DNA from: Desulfotignum sp.
Lineage (GTDB): Bacteria > Desulfobacterota > Desulfobacteria > Desulfobacterales > Desulfobacteraceae
Direction: 5' to 3'
Assembly: GCA_011389555.1 (NCBI GenBank)
Contig: JAABUD010000237.1
Location: 1 to 64,000, forward strand
Length of the DNA: 64,000 nt
Shown here: piece after piece, positions 9,184 to 20,985 of the stretch
How the letters are laid out: every line of letters starts with the position of its first letter
How positions within the stretch are numbered: position 1 is the first letter of the stretch
Program-made: the position numbers and the translations under genes
The notes under the pieces: model-generated
The model's input: the letters and a program-made list of their open reading frames with translations, nothing else
Database searches by the model: none
What the model was told of the DNA's origin: nothing

Positions 9184-9329
9184 ATTTGCTCCAAGGCTCC
9201 GAGGTTGTCCGGCTTTTTGAACACGGCATGATTTGGCGGTGATGCCTGGTTTGAAAGCCGGATCGCATTATACGCAGGGCCATCATCACAGGTCAATGCC
9301 TTTTCACCGCAGGAATTGATGAACGACGC

Positions 9330-9359
9330 TTGAAACTTGAACCAAGGATGTGGTAGATA
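9330..9359 (+). promoter_or_regulatory. Possible promoter of the kdnA-kdnB-kdsB operon
   Basis: TTGAAA (9330-9335), an 18-nt spacer and TAGATA (9354-9359), 55 nt upstream of the kdnA start. It is the best match in the 230-nt gap between hemW and kdnA; support is moderate. Confidence 0.4.
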
Positions 9360-9414
9360 AGCATTTATTTGAATGTTTCAGTCGAATGTCCAAATGACAT
9401 GATAGGAGTCTGCC

Positions 9415-11696
<2,282 letters not shown>

Positions 11697-11705
11697 GGCA
11701 CCTTC

Positions 11706-12449
11706 ATGACCATTGCCATCATACCCTCCCGGTTCGGCTCCAGCCGCCTGGCAGGAAAACCCCTTATGGAAATTGCCGGCAAATCCCTGATCCAGCGGGT
11801 GGTTGAGCAGGCCCAAAAATCATCCACCGTCACCCAGACCTGGGTGGCCACGGATGATCCGCGCATTGTTCAGGCGGTGCAGGCATTCGGCGGCAACGCC
11901 ATCATGACCTCGGATACCTGCCGGTCCGGAACCGACCGGGTGGCTGAAACCGCCAATCTGCTCGACCTGGATCCGGATGAGATCATCATCAATATCCAGG
12001 GGGATCAGCCGGCATTTCACCCCGGAGCCCTGGATGACCTGATTGCCCCGTTCGGGAAAGACACGGATACGGTGATGACCACCCTGGCCTATAAAATCCA
12101 GGACCCGAGGGAAATAACCGATCCCAAGGATGTCAAGGTCACTTTTGATGTCCATGGATCGGCTTTGTATTTTTCCCGGGCCCAGATCCCGTTTCCCCGG
12201 GAAAAGGACACCCGGGCCGATTTTTACAAACACCTGGGGTTTTACGCCTATAAAAAATCATTTCTGGATGTTTTCGTATCTCTGCCCACAGGCCGGTGTG
12301 AAGATGTGGAAAAACTGGAACAGTTGCGGGCACTGGAATTCGGATATCCCATAAAGGTGGCGGTCACAGAATTTGACTCACCTGAAATCGATCTGCCCGA
12401 AGACATCAGGCGAATGGAGAAAAAACTGCTGCAAAGCCACATCCCATGA
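11706..12449 (+). CDS. kdsB: 3-deoxy-manno-octulosonate cytidylyltransferase
   Basis: A 247-aa KdsB that forms CMP-Kdo, or CMP-8-amino-Kdo in this context, from CTP. N-terminal IAIIPSRFGSSRLAGKPL is the nucleotide loop; SDTCRSGTDRVAE and INIQGDQP are family blocks. It lies 9 nt after kdnB and overlaps the next glycosyltransferase by ATGA. Activated sugar would be the donor for WaaA at 18592-19902. Confidence 0.94.
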   Translation: MTIAIIPSRFGSSRLAGKPLMEIAGKSLIQRVVEQAQKSSTVTQTWVATDDPRIVQAVQAFGGNAIMTSDTCRSGTDRVAETANLLDLDPDEIIINIQGDQPAFHPGALDDLIAPFGKDTDTVMTTLAYKIQDPREITDPKDVKVTFDVHGSALYFSRAQIPFPREKDTRADFYKHLGFYAYKKSFLDVFVSLPTGRCEDVEKLEQLRALEFGYPIKVAVTEFDSPEIDLPEDIRRMEKKLLQSHIP

Positions 12450-13624
12450 GATCCCATTACAAAATCGTGCACACCACCTGTGACACCGGCTGGGGGGATC
12501 TGGAAAAACGCATTTTCAATGAATCTGTGTGGATGGACAAAAACGGACACCAGGTGGTGATCGTGGCACCGGATGGCACTCCTTTGTTCCGGAGGGCAAA
12601 AAAACATGGTTTCCGGGTCTATGCCATGTCCTTTACCCCCATGGGGCGGATAAACAATTACCGGGAGCTGATCCGCATTTTTCAAAATGAGCGGCCCCAT
12701 GTTCTCAATGCCCACGGCCATACCGATGCCAAAGTGGCCCTGGCTGCGGCCCAAAAAGCGGATGTGCCTTGCAGGGTACTGTCTTTTCATGACACGGCCC
12801 ACGTCCGCAACTCCTGGTATAACCGCAGAATGTACCAAAAAATGAGCCATTATATTTTCACCACAACGGATTATGCCGCCCGGCATCTGCAGGCCCTGTT
12901 TCATCTCAAAAGTACACAGGTTTTTTCCATTCCCAGCGGGATTCCGGCTTCTGCAGCACTTATTCCCAGAGAAACGGCCCGGAAAGACCTGGCCCTGGAA
13001 CTGGGATGTGATCCTGCCACACGGTTCATCGGATATATGGAACAAATATGCCGGAATAACGGGGTGACCACCATTTTCCAGGCATTCAGGCAGATGCGGT
13101 CCAGAACAGATCATCACCTGCTACTGGTGGACCACGGACCTGACAATCACAGAACCAGGCACATGGAGACGGCACAGAAAATGGGAATTTGCAGCCGGAT
13201 CCATTTCATTGAATGGGAAGAAGATACCCGGGCCGGTTACCGGGGGATAGACTGCATGGTTCTGGCACCCGAAGATATCGGGGGCATGCCGGATAATGGT
13301 GTGTCCCGGGCACTGCTGGAAGCCATGTATTGCTCCTGCCCGGTGATCGGAACCCGGACCGCGGGTATACCCGATATCATACAGCACGGCATAACAGGAC
13401 TTGTGTGTGATCCGGGAAATGCCAGTGCCCTGTCAGATCTTGTGCTTGATACCCTGAACAGGGAAGCTGCCACGCTTGAACGGGTCCATGCAGCCAGAGA
13501 ACAGGTCCGACGGTTTCATACCATTGATGCCATGGGCCGGGACATTATTCGCATCTACCGGCTGCACCAGGTGAAACGCAGCAGACAGCAGGGATTTGAG
13601 CACAATTTTCAGTCCCGGGAGTAA
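12446..13624 (+). CDS. Family 4 glycosyltransferase
   Basis: A 392-aa GT4/GT-B glycosyltransferase. The C-terminal half has the donor-site pattern: a central acidic segment ending SRALLEAMYCSCPVIGTRTAGIPDII, with the Glu of the LLEAM block corresponding to the E-X7-E nucleotide-sugar site. There is no signal peptide. Coupled to kdsB, it probably acts in the LPS core; donor and acceptor are unknown. Confidence 0.85.
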   Translation: MRSHYKIVHTTCDTGWGDLEKRIFNESVWMDKNGHQVVIVAPDGTPLFRRAKKHGFRVYAMSFTPMGRINNYRELIRIFQNERPHVLNAHGHTDAKVALAAAQKADVPCRVLSFHDTAHVRNSWYNRRMYQKMSHYIFTTTDYAARHLQALFHLKSTQVFSIPSGIPASAALIPRETARKDLALELGCDPATRFIGYMEQICRNNGVTTIFQAFRQMRSRTDHHLLLVDHGPDNHRTRHMETAQKMGICSRIHFIEWEEDTRAGYRGIDCMVLAPEDIGGMPDNGVSRALLEAMYCSCPVIGTRTAGIPDIIQHGITGLVCDPGNASALSDLVLDTLNREAATLERVHAAREQVRRFHTIDAMGRDIIRIYRLHQVKRSRQQGFEHNFQSRE

Positions 13625-13708
13625 CGCTCATACCCATCGGGCTGGTTTTTTCCGGGAACAAGACATTTTCACATCCAGCGCCTATTATCACCAGTTTCTG
13701 TGAATGAT

Positions 13709-14305
13709 TTATTGCCATTCCTCTCTCTTTTCCCGGAAAAAAGAGATCCGCTCCATGAGCTGCCTCCGTCTGCGAACCATTTTTCTTCTGGCAAAATATT
13801 TGCTGTAACTTGATACAGGGATGGTTTCCTTGTTATCGAAACGTCCTTTCAAATCAACTGCAAAAGGGGCATAAACGCCATCTTTTTGCAGTTTTAAAAC
13901 AATATTCTTCAGGTTCAGGTCAAACAGCCGGGTATCTCTCTGGGTCAAAAACCGGCAGAAATCATGGGTAACTTTTTTTATTTGATCAACATCACAGTCA
14001 TCCTGATAAACAATAATATCCCATATGGTTTTAGAAATCAGACCATCATCATTGCGAATACAGTCACACACAAGTCCCTTGCCAAGGCTGGTTGTGACAA
14101 ATCCATAACAATGACTGATACAGAACAGATCGACCTGTTCCCGCATCAATATCTGATATCCACGCAGTTCGGTTATATTGGACCTGTTGTCTGTTTTTTT
14201 GTTTCCGACAGGCACCTTGACCACCAGGTCCTTGTCCCCGGGGTGCTGATAACAGGCACGCGTTCTTCCTTCATTGATCAGCAGACGGTTATCAAGCACG
14301 AGCAT
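13709..14305 (-). CDS. YrbL-like protein with kinase-fold residues
   Basis: A 198-aa protein of the YrbL type (ACYQHPGDKDLVVKV near the N-terminus). The kinase-fold residues are all visible: Lys30 in VVKV, Glu46 in a following helix, DLNLKN with Asp129 and Asn134 as catalytic loop, and DLKG with Asp151 in the DFG position. The start is the ATG at 14305 with GGGGGA 4 nt upstream; an upstream ATG at 14380 adds a hydrophobic stretch without a ribosome site. Lying at the end of an LPS gene row it may phosphorylate a core sugar, as KdkA/WaaP-type kinases do. That role is inferred. Confidence 0.75.
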   Translation of the reverse strand: MLVLDNRLLINEGRTRACYQHPGDKDLVVKVPVGNKKTDNRSNITELRGYQILMREQVDLFCISHCYGFVTTSLGKGLVCDCIRNDDGLISKTIWDIIVYQDDCDVDQIKKVTHDFCRFLTQRDTRLFDLNLKNIVLKLQKDGVYAPFAVDLKGRFDNKETIPVSSYSKYFARRKMVRRRRQLMERISFFREKREEWQ

Positions 14306-14386
14306 GTTTCCCCCGATGCAATGACAGATCAGTACAAAAAAATATCTGTGACCAGATAAAAATACGCATGGATAAAGCACCAGGCA

Positions 14387-15520
14387 TCACAGGGTCCGGG
14401 GGGCTGCCACCAATTCTTCATACAGCCTGAGGGTTTTTGCGCACATATGGGTTGTGGTAAAATGCTCTTCCACCCATGCCCTTGCTCTGGAGCCCATTTC
14501 TTTTCTCGTTTTTTCATCTTTTACAGATTCTGACAGAACGTTTGCAAACCCATCTATATCAGCAGGAGAAAATAGCCACCCGGTTTTTCCCGGCACTATG
14601 GTTTCCAGGCTTCCCCCATGTGCTGTTGCCACCACAGGAACGCCCATGGCCTGGGATTCCACCCCTATCCTGCCGAATGACTCCGGATGGATGGAGGCAC
14701 TTATGGTGACATCACAAAGCATAAAGGCAGCTGCCATATCACTGCAATGCCCTGCAAAAACTACCCGGTCCCCCAAACCTTTTTCCAATGCTTCTTTTTG
14801 CAACCGGGCAGCATAGTCCGGTTTTTCATTCATATCTCCAACCAGGACAGCTGTCCATGAAAGATGCTTTATCTTTTCCAGTGCCGATAAAAAAAGCCGG
14901 TGCCCTTTCAGTTCTGTAAACCTTCCAGGCAGCATCAGAACCGGACCCTTTTTTCCATCAATTTTCCACTTTTCCCTGAGATCAGACACCGGTTGTTTAT
15001 CCACCAGCAGAGGATCAAAGCATGATGCATCAAAACCCCGATGAATCACTTTCACATGGTTTCCACAGACACCATATTGGTGACATATATGGTCCTTGAT
15101 CAGTCTGGAAACCGCAATCACCCGTTCCCCTTTGGTCATGATTGCAGAGTAGGGGTTGATTGAATAGAACCCGTGAAATGTGGTCACAATCCTCGGCCGG
15201 GTTTCTTTGGGGATGGATTTTGCCGCCAGCAGGCCCATCCATGCCGGTAATCTGGAGCGCAGGTGCAGTATGTCCACCTTTTCTTTTATAAATAATTGTC
15301 TCAGACGGGGTATGCAAAACAACGCCCTGGGATTTTTTTCTCCCACAGGCAGGGTGATGTGTTCACTGCCATTTTTTTCAAGCGCCTCCACCATTGGGCC
15401 GCCATTGGAAACCACAATGGACCGGTGGCCTTTTTTTACAAAATAAGCCCCTGTTTCCAGGGTCCCTCTTTCAACCCCGCCGGTAACCAATTCCGGCAGC
15501 ATCTGAACTATTGTAAGCAT
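14387..15520 (-). CDS. Family 4 glycosyltransferase
   Basis: A 377-aa GT-B fold transferase. The N-terminal half has LPELVTGGVERGTLE, the acceptor-side loop common in LPS and capsule GT4 enzymes. The C-terminal half has MLPGRFTELKGH and SIHPESFGRIGVESQAMGVPVVATAHGGSLETI with the E-X7-E donor motif. The start is taken at 15520 (MLTIVQ), overlapping the ELM1 gene by 13 nt; ATG 15532 is an alternative. Probably builds the LPS core. Confidence 0.88.
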   Translation of the reverse strand: MLTIVQMLPELVTGGVERGTLETGAYFVKKGHRSIVVSNGGPMVEALEKNGSEHITLPVGEKNPRALFCIPRLRQLFIKEKVDILHLRSRLPAWMGLLAAKSIPKETRPRIVTTFHGFYSINPYSAIMTKGERVIAVSRLIKDHICHQYGVCGNHVKVIHRGFDASCFDPLLVDKQPVSDLREKWKIDGKKGPVLMLPGRFTELKGHRLFLSALEKIKHLSWTAVLVGDMNEKPDYAARLQKEALEKGLGDRVVFAGHCSDMAAAFMLCDVTISASIHPESFGRIGVESQAMGVPVVATAHGGSLETIVPGKTGWLFSPADIDGFANVLSESVKDEKTRKEMGSRARAWVEEHFTTTHMCAKTLRLYEELVAAPRTL

Positions 15521-16467
15521 TCCGGCCACCATCTCTCCAATATTTTTGCGGCACACCGCCGGGCCTCATTCAGAAGGGAATGATCCGGATATACTGCATT
15601 CTGCATAAATGATGCAAAAGATACAATTTTGTTGTTTTTTTCCAGAAGCGCAATTGCCCGGGCCAGCCGGCCGCCTTTTTTTTTCCAGTCCACCGGCAGA
15701 ATGCCCACCCGGCATCCAGCTGAAAGCGCCTCATATACCATGGAAACAGAATCCGCACTCACCCATACAACACTGGATTCTGCGTACCGGTTTTCAATCC
15801 AGCCGGAACCGGTTTGTTCAAAGGGAACAAACCTTGTATTGTACCCTTTTTTTGCAATATCAGCCAGCATGTGGACCATTGTTTGAGGGGTACGGGGAGA
15901 GGTGGACAGGGTCCAGGAAATATGGGGCTGGATATCAAGCACCCGGCGGACCTGATCGGCCATTTTTTCATTATCCCAGTGATGGGTTTTGCTGTCTATG
16001 CCGCCAATGACAATAAGCCCCTGCAAAGGATCCTGGGTATTGCGGTCAACCGCTGTATTGGGCGGTCCCAGGGTGGTAATGATATTGTCTGCCGATTTTG
16101 GGGCATCATGTTCCGGAATAAAACACAGATCCATATATTTTACCAGCGGCCATTCCGGGGTCATGCAGGTGACAATCTTTCCCCCGTGGCTGCGGCGGTG
16201 CAGAAGCATGGGGATATGAGTGTGGGTGCCTGTACCCAGAATCAGATCCGGGTTCGGCAAATCTGTACCCTTTCTTTCCGGCATCCCCCCCATGAAGCCC
16301 AGCCAGTCATGAAAAATGCGGGACAGGCTGTAATCGGGCAGAAACACCTCCGCTATCTGAACCGGGGTGAATGCTTTTAATGCCTGAATCAGGCCCAGGG
16401 TCTGTTTTACATGCCCCGGCCGGGTATCATAAAAGGCAGTGATGCACAATGGGGACTGTTTTTGCAA
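15508..16467 (-). CDS. ELM1-family (mitochondrial fission ELM1-like) protein
   Basis: A 319-aa member of the ELM1/DUF1022 family, which has a GT-B-like fold. Seen: TAFYDTRPGHVKQTLGLIQAL at the N-terminus, LILGTGTHTHIP, ETD-like GGIDSKTHHW, and VSADSVSMVYEALSAGCRVGILP near the C-terminus, where glycosyltransferases bind nucleotide sugar. Bacterial members often sit among LPS genes, as here. A transferase role is likely but unproven. It lies 28 nt after the acyltransferase gene. Confidence 0.82.
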   Translation of the reverse strand: MQKQSPLCITAFYDTRPGHVKQTLGLIQALKAFTPVQIAEVFLPDYSLSRIFHDWLGFMGGMPERKGTDLPNPDLILGTGTHTHIPMLLHRRSHGGKIVTCMTPEWPLVKYMDLCFIPEHDAPKSADNIITTLGPPNTAVDRNTQDPLQGLIVIGGIDSKTHHWDNEKMADQVRRVLDIQPHISWTLSTSPRTPQTMVHMLADIAKKGYNTRFVPFEQTGSGWIENRYAESSVVWVSADSVSMVYEALSAGCRVGILPVDWKKKGGRLARAIALLEKNNKIVSFASFMQNAVYPDHSLLNEARRCAAKILERWWPECLQ

Positions 16468-16494
16468 AAACGGTGTCCTTTATTTCCATCTTCG

Positions 16495-17391
16495 TCAAAT
16501 GGGGGAAAAGGGTTGGGTCTTCCACCGGTTGTGTACCCAGAAATATTGTTCCGGGCATTGTCTGACCATGGTTTCAACAGCTGTTACATAATTCTGGGTA
16601 TTGACTTCAATGTCCTTGATGGGGCAACCGGTCCTTTGCAGAGGAATTTCCGGCAGAAATTCAACAACATAACGGGCATTTTTTTTTACCATGAAAACCG
16701 GCACCACCGAAGCACTGGATTTTAAAACAAGTTTGGCCAGGCTGTTTTTGGAACAGGCAGGTCTGCCGAAAAAATCTGTAACCACACCGTTATACCACCC
16801 GGCATTCTGGTCGAACAAGGTGGCTACAACACCCCCATGATGTAAAATATTATCTATTTTTCTTGCTGCCCCGCCTGTGGGGATCATCACAGTCCCAAAC
16901 CGCTGCCGCATCTCAAGCATGAGCCGTTCCAGGGGCAAAAAATCAAATTTCCGGTATATCGCATGAAGATTTTTTATCCCGGCTGCCTGCTGGGCAGCCG
17001 GAAGCAGTTCAAAATTTCCCAGATGACAGGTAACAAAAATAATCCCCCGGCCCTTTTTTTTTGCATTTTCAAAATATCCGCGGTTTTTTACCGAAAAATA
17101 CGGGGCCAGGGTTTTCCATGGCTTGCCATAGAACCAGAGGACTTCAAACGGGATGCCGGCAATATTTTTAAATATGGTTTTTGCCAGCCTTTCTGTCTCA
17201 AAAGGGCTGAATTTTCCCGGATACGCTGTTCGAATGTTTTCAAGGGCAACCGTTCTGTGACGCTTGTCAATTTTGTACCAGACCAGCCCCAGTATATCTG
17301 AAAAAAAATTCAGCATACCCCTCGGCAGCATGCCAAGTAAAAAAAACACCTGCCTGATCAACTGGTATGCAATGGTATCTTTGGCCGTCAT
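16495..17391 (-). CDS. Lipid A biosynthesis acyltransferase (LpxL/HtrB family)
   Basis: A 298-aa inner-membrane acyltransferase that adds a secondary acyl chain to lipid A. The catalytic H-X4-E is HLGNFE, followed by TLFDQNAGWYNGVVTDFFG and the YFWVHNRWKT C-terminal block typical of LpxL/LpxM. A hydrophobic N-terminal segment (about 8-35) anchors it. Whether the order is LpxL- or LpxM-like cannot be told. It follows lpxK by 66 nt. Confidence 0.92.
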   Translation of the reverse strand: MTAKDTIAYQLIRQVFFLLGMLPRGMLNFFSDILGLVWYKIDKRHRTVALENIRTAYPGKFSPFETERLAKTIFKNIAGIPFEVLWFYGKPWKTLAPYFSVKNRGYFENAKKKGRGIIFVTCHLGNFELLPAAQQAAGIKNLHAIYRKFDFLPLERLMLEMRQRFGTVMIPTGGAARKIDNILHHGGVVATLFDQNAGWYNGVVTDFFGRPACSKNSLAKLVLKSSASVVPVFMVKKNARYVVEFLPEIPLQRTGCPIKDIEVNTQNYVTAVETMVRQCPEQYFWVHNRWKTQPFSPI

Positions 17392-17456
17392 TTTTTACAT
17401 GTTCACCATAAATTTATATATTGTGCTGCCTTATGGATGTTCACCCACAGAAAAAG

Positions 17457-18599
17457 TCATATATGCAGCCGGTTTGTGATAAAGGATTGAAAAATTTTTT
17501 TCTTTGAAAATATCAGCTTCACACCCACCACTGCCAGGTCTTTCACCCATTTCTCCCCGGGATACAGTTTTGCCCAGTCCTTCTGGGTGGTAACCAGCAT
17601 ATCTGCTCCCAGAGATACCGCCCGATCCTGAATCTTGCGGATATCTGCCCCCTTATACCGGTAATGATCCTCAAATTCAAGATGATCCAGGATATTTGCC
17701 CCGAACCGCTGGATGGTGTGAAAAAAAACCCGGTTGTCGGCAATACCGGAGAACAGAACCGCAGACACGCCCTGAAGATTATCTGACGCAGGGATCGTTT
17801 CTGATTTTTTTTGAGTGTTTGGATGCGGTTGGCTGTTTTGGGTGTCGTCGGCCGGATACACACTTGCCAGAAACGGCTGGTGCCGGCTGTAAAACACGGG
17901 CAGATCCGGTGCAAGCGCCGAAACCGGATGGGAAAAATCCTCCGGTGATTCCGGACACCGGGTCAGAATCACGGCATCGGCCCGGGTCAGTGCCCGGGCT
18001 GGGGGTTCCCTGAGGCGGCCGGCCGGCAGAATCCGGCCGTTTCCCAATGGAGAATCATAATCCATCAGGACCAGGTCCAGATTCCGCCGCAACTGCATAT
18101 GCTGAAACCCGTCATCCAGAACCACCACATCCACATCCAACTGGTCCAGAGCCAGGCACCCGGCCCGGTATCTGTCTTTTCCCACCACCACGGGAAACCG
18201 TTTCAGACAGGCCATCATATAGGGTTCATCTCCGGCCACCCGGGCATCCAGAAACAGGCGGGTGCCGTCGCTGACCATCGCGGCCGGGTGTTTCAGACTG
18301 CCTTTGTATCCCCGGCTGATCACCACGGGTTTTTTGCCCGATCGGATCAATAGATCTGCCAGATACACCGCCATGGGCGTTTTACCCGTCCCGCCGGCCA
18401 TAATATTGCCCACGGAAATCACTGGACAGGGCAGGCGTTTCCGGGACATTCGGCCGGAGTGGTACCAGCGGTTTCTGAGAACCGCACCGGCCTCATACCC
18501 GTAAGACACTGCTTTGAGCAGGGTATCAAACGACAGAAAAGGGGCGGAATCCTGACGTGTGGATGCGTGAATAATTTTTTTTTCCAGGGTGTTACACAT
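17457..18599 (-). CDS. lpxK: Tetraacyldisaccharide 4'-kinase
   Basis: A 380-aa LpxK that phosphorylates the 4' position of the lipid A disaccharide at the inner membrane. The P-loop is VGNIMAGGTGKTP, followed by VISRGYKG, DDGFQHMQLRRNLDLVLMD and the LTRCPES block. About 25 residues near 250-275 (NSQPHPNTQKKSE region) form a polar insert. It overlaps waaA by 8 nt. Confidence 0.96.
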   Translation of the reverse strand: MCNTLEKKIIHASTRQDSAPFLSFDTLLKAVSYGYEAGAVLRNRWYHSGRMSRKRLPCPVISVGNIMAGGTGKTPMAVYLADLLIRSGKKPVVISRGYKGSLKHPAAMVSDGTRLFLDARVAGDEPYMMACLKRFPVVVGKDRYRAGCLALDQLDVDVVVLDDGFQHMQLRRNLDLVLMDYDSPLGNGRILPAGRLREPPARALTRADAVILTRCPESPEDFSHPVSALAPDLPVFYSRHQPFLASVYPADDTQNSQPHPNTQKKSETIPASDNLQGVSAVLFSGIADNRVFFHTIQRFGANILDHLEFEDHYRYKGADIRKIQDRAVSLGADMLVTTQKDWAKLYPGEKWVKDLAVVGVKLIFSKKKIFQSFITNRLHI

Positions 18600-19902
18600 T
18601 TTTTTCCCCGGTCTGAAGTTGTGACAGAAGCGTCAATGTCCGGTCCACGGCACCGGCGTTTTCTTTGAACACGGTAAACGCCCGGAGTCCCATTTGCGCG
18701 GCCCGATCCGGAAAAGCCAGCAGATCGGCCAGGTTGCCGGCCAGGTCGTTTGCATCTTTCACCTGACAGGCCCCTGCCCGGGCCAGCAACCGGTCTGACA
18801 CTTCTGCAAAATCTTCCATATACGGGCCGAACAATATCGGTTTTTTGAACATGGCCGGTTCCAGCGGATTATGGCCTCCGCACGGCACCAGAGACCCGCC
18901 GATAAAGGCGGCATCACACACGGCATAGGCCCTGGCCAGCACACCCAGACAGTCTAAAAGCATCACCGGCGTATCTTCTGGACGGTTTCGGGTGGCAGAA
19001 AGCAATATCGCCTTCCCCCCTTTTTTTGCCAGGTCTCTGGCCACCTGCCCGCACCGGGCCGGATCCCTGGGCGCGATCAACAGTTTCAGGTCCGGCACCT
19101 GACGGCGCACCTGCTGAAAAACCTCCCACAGCATGGATTCTTCTTTGGGATGGGTGGATCCGGCCACCCACAGTGGATGAGTGTTACCCATTTGAAACCA
19201 GTTTTCAAGCTCGTTTTTCTCTGTATCGGTCATGGTTTTCAGCGGATAATCAAATTTGATGTTCCCGGCCAGAGTCAGCCGGGACATGGGAACTCCCAGG
19301 GCATTGAACCGTTCCAGATCACGGCGGGTCTGCACCGCCACATGGGTCAGTCTGGGAAAAAAAAGCGATCCGGCCGGCCCCAGCCGGCGGTACCCGTGAA
19401 AAGAACGACGTGACAGCCTGGCGTTCACCAGAACCACTGGAATTTTTTTCCGGTCCATGGCATGAAGAAATCCCGGCCACAGGTCGGTTTCCACCAGACA
19501 GACCCATGCCGGATCAATCTTTTTTTGGACCCTTGCAACGGCCCAGGGCAGATCAAAGGGAAAATACGCAAGTTGAGAAACCAGGGGCGGATCCGGCCGG
19601 CAGAACAGGGTACTGGCCGTGTCATAACCGGTCCGGGTGGATACAGTGAAAACAATCGGAGTCTGTGGAAAATGATCATGGACCGCCATAACCAGCGGCA
19701 GAGCGGATTTGACTTCCCCCACGGAAAGGGCGTGAATCCAGACCGGTTTCCGGAGACCGGTCGGTTTGTTTATTCCGGTACACAGTCCCAGACGCTGCAA
19801 CAGATTGGCCCGCCGCTTTTTAGAGACCAGCCAGACAATCGGTAAAAAAGGCAGCACCAGTATGAATCCCGAAACAACCAGGATGTGATAACACCAGATC
19901 AT
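18592..19902 (-). CDS. waaA: Kdo transferase (lipid IVA 3-deoxy-manno-octulosonic acid transferase)
   Basis: A 436-aa GT30 enzyme. An N-terminal hydrophobic anchor (about 5-25) is followed by WIHALSVGEVKSALPL, whose Glu is the catalytic base in the family, and VETDLWPGFLHAM. The C-terminal half has VAGSTHPKEESM and the donor site GGSLVPCGGHNPLEPA. It moves Kdo from CMP-Kdo to lipid A precursor. With kdnA-kdnB-kdsB nearby, the real donor may be CMP-8-amino-Kdo. Confidence 0.96.
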   Translation of the reverse strand: MIWCYHILVVSGFILVLPFLPIVWLVSKKRRANLLQRLGLCTGINKPTGLRKPVWIHALSVGEVKSALPLVMAVHDHFPQTPIVFTVSTRTGYDTASTLFCRPDPPLVSQLAYFPFDLPWAVARVQKKIDPAWVCLVETDLWPGFLHAMDRKKIPVVLVNARLSRRSFHGYRRLGPAGSLFFPRLTHVAVQTRRDLERFNALGVPMSRLTLAGNIKFDYPLKTMTDTEKNELENWFQMGNTHPLWVAGSTHPKEESMLWEVFQQVRRQVPDLKLLIAPRDPARCGQVARDLAKKGGKAILLSATRNRPEDTPVMLLDCLGVLARAYAVCDAAFIGGSLVPCGGHNPLEPAMFKKPILFGPYMEDFAEVSDRLLARAGACQVKDANDLAGNLADLLAFPDRAAQMGLRAFTVFKENAGAVDRTLTLLSQLQTGEKNV

Positions 19903-19908
19903 AACCGC

Positions 19909-20985
19909 TTATTCCGTGTTGATCAGAAAAATGATGCCGCCGCACAGAAACAACGCATTGGCCACCCAGGGCGCCACCATTGCAGGGAGCACCCCGGCAT
20001 ATCCCATGGACAGGCAGATGCCGTATACCACCCAGTAAAAAAACGAGACCGCCACCCCCAGTCCGATGGCCCCGGGCAGGTTCACCCGGGCAAAAGACCG
20101 CATGCCCGCAGCCGCACCGGTCAGGGCCATGATGACACAGATAAAGGGAAATGCGATTTTTCCGTGCATGTCCACTTCATACGTGGTGGCATCATAGCCT
20201 TCCTTGCGGACTTTTTCCACATAGGATTTCAACTCGAAAAAACCCATTTCATCGGATTTTTTCACCCATTGTCCCAGATCTTCGGGCACCAGACCCAGAT
20301 CCGACAACATCATGTCCGACAGGGTCACATCATAATCGTGGGTGTCCGGGTTATAGGTCTGTTCCACCACGTCCTCCAGAAGCCACTGCCCCAGATCATA
20401 TCTGCCGAAACGGGCATCGATGCGGGAAACCAGGGAAAAATCATCCGCCAGGGTGGTGGCGCAGACACCAGCCACGGTTTTCTGAACCGGATCAAAAAAA
20501 CGGATGTGCACCAGCCGGTTATCCGATTTGATCCAGATATTGTTCTGATTCTGGGTCATCTGATTTTGCTTCCGGATCTCATACTGACGGATCTCATTGG
20601 ATTTTGCCATGGACAACGGCACCAGGGATTCGCCTAAAAGAAACATTATCCCGGCCATAATCAGACTGATGCCCACGGCCGGTCTGACCAGAAAATACAC
20701 GGAGATGCCTGAAGATTTCACCGCGGTCAGCTCATTGTTCCGGTTCATCAGCCCGAACACGGTGATGGTGGCCAGCAGAACGGCAGCCGGAGTCAGTTGA
20801 ACAAACATGAACGGGAGTTTGAGAGCCACATACCAGAACGCATACACCAGAGAAATACTGGATTCCAGAAATTTGTCCATGCGGGACAGATAATCGATGA
20901 TCACGAACAGCACCAGGATCAGGGCCTGAATCACCCCGAAAAAGGTCAGAAATTCTTTGAGCCAGTATCTATGCAGGCAGGTCAT
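19909..20985 (-). CDS. lptG: LPS export system permease LptG
   Basis: A 358-aa LptF/LptG-family permease. N-terminal HRYWLKEFLTFFG, two hydrophobic helices, a jellyroll periplasmic middle part (about 140-265), then helices near the C-terminus. With LptF and the LptB ATPase (not in the window) it extracts LPS from the inner membrane. Its start lies within lptF (17-nt overlap), so translation is coupled. Confidence 0.93.
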   Translation of the reverse strand: MTCLHRYWLKEFLTFFGVIQALILVLFVIIDYLSRMDKFLESSISLVYAFWYVALKLPFMFVQLTPAAVLLATITVFGLMNRNNELTAVKSSGISVYFLVRPAVGISLIMAGIMFLLGESLVPLSMAKSNEIRQYEIRKQNQMTQNQNNIWIKSDNRLVHIRFFDPVQKTVAGVCATTLADDFSLVSRIDARFGRYDLGQWLLEDVVEQTYNPDTHDYDVTLSDMMLSDLGLVPEDLGQWVKKSDEMGFFELKSYVEKVRKEGYDATTYEVDMHGKIAFPFICVIMALTGAAAGMRSFARVNLPGAIGLGVAVSFFYWVVYGICLSMGYAGVLPAMVAPWVANALFLCGGIIFLINTE

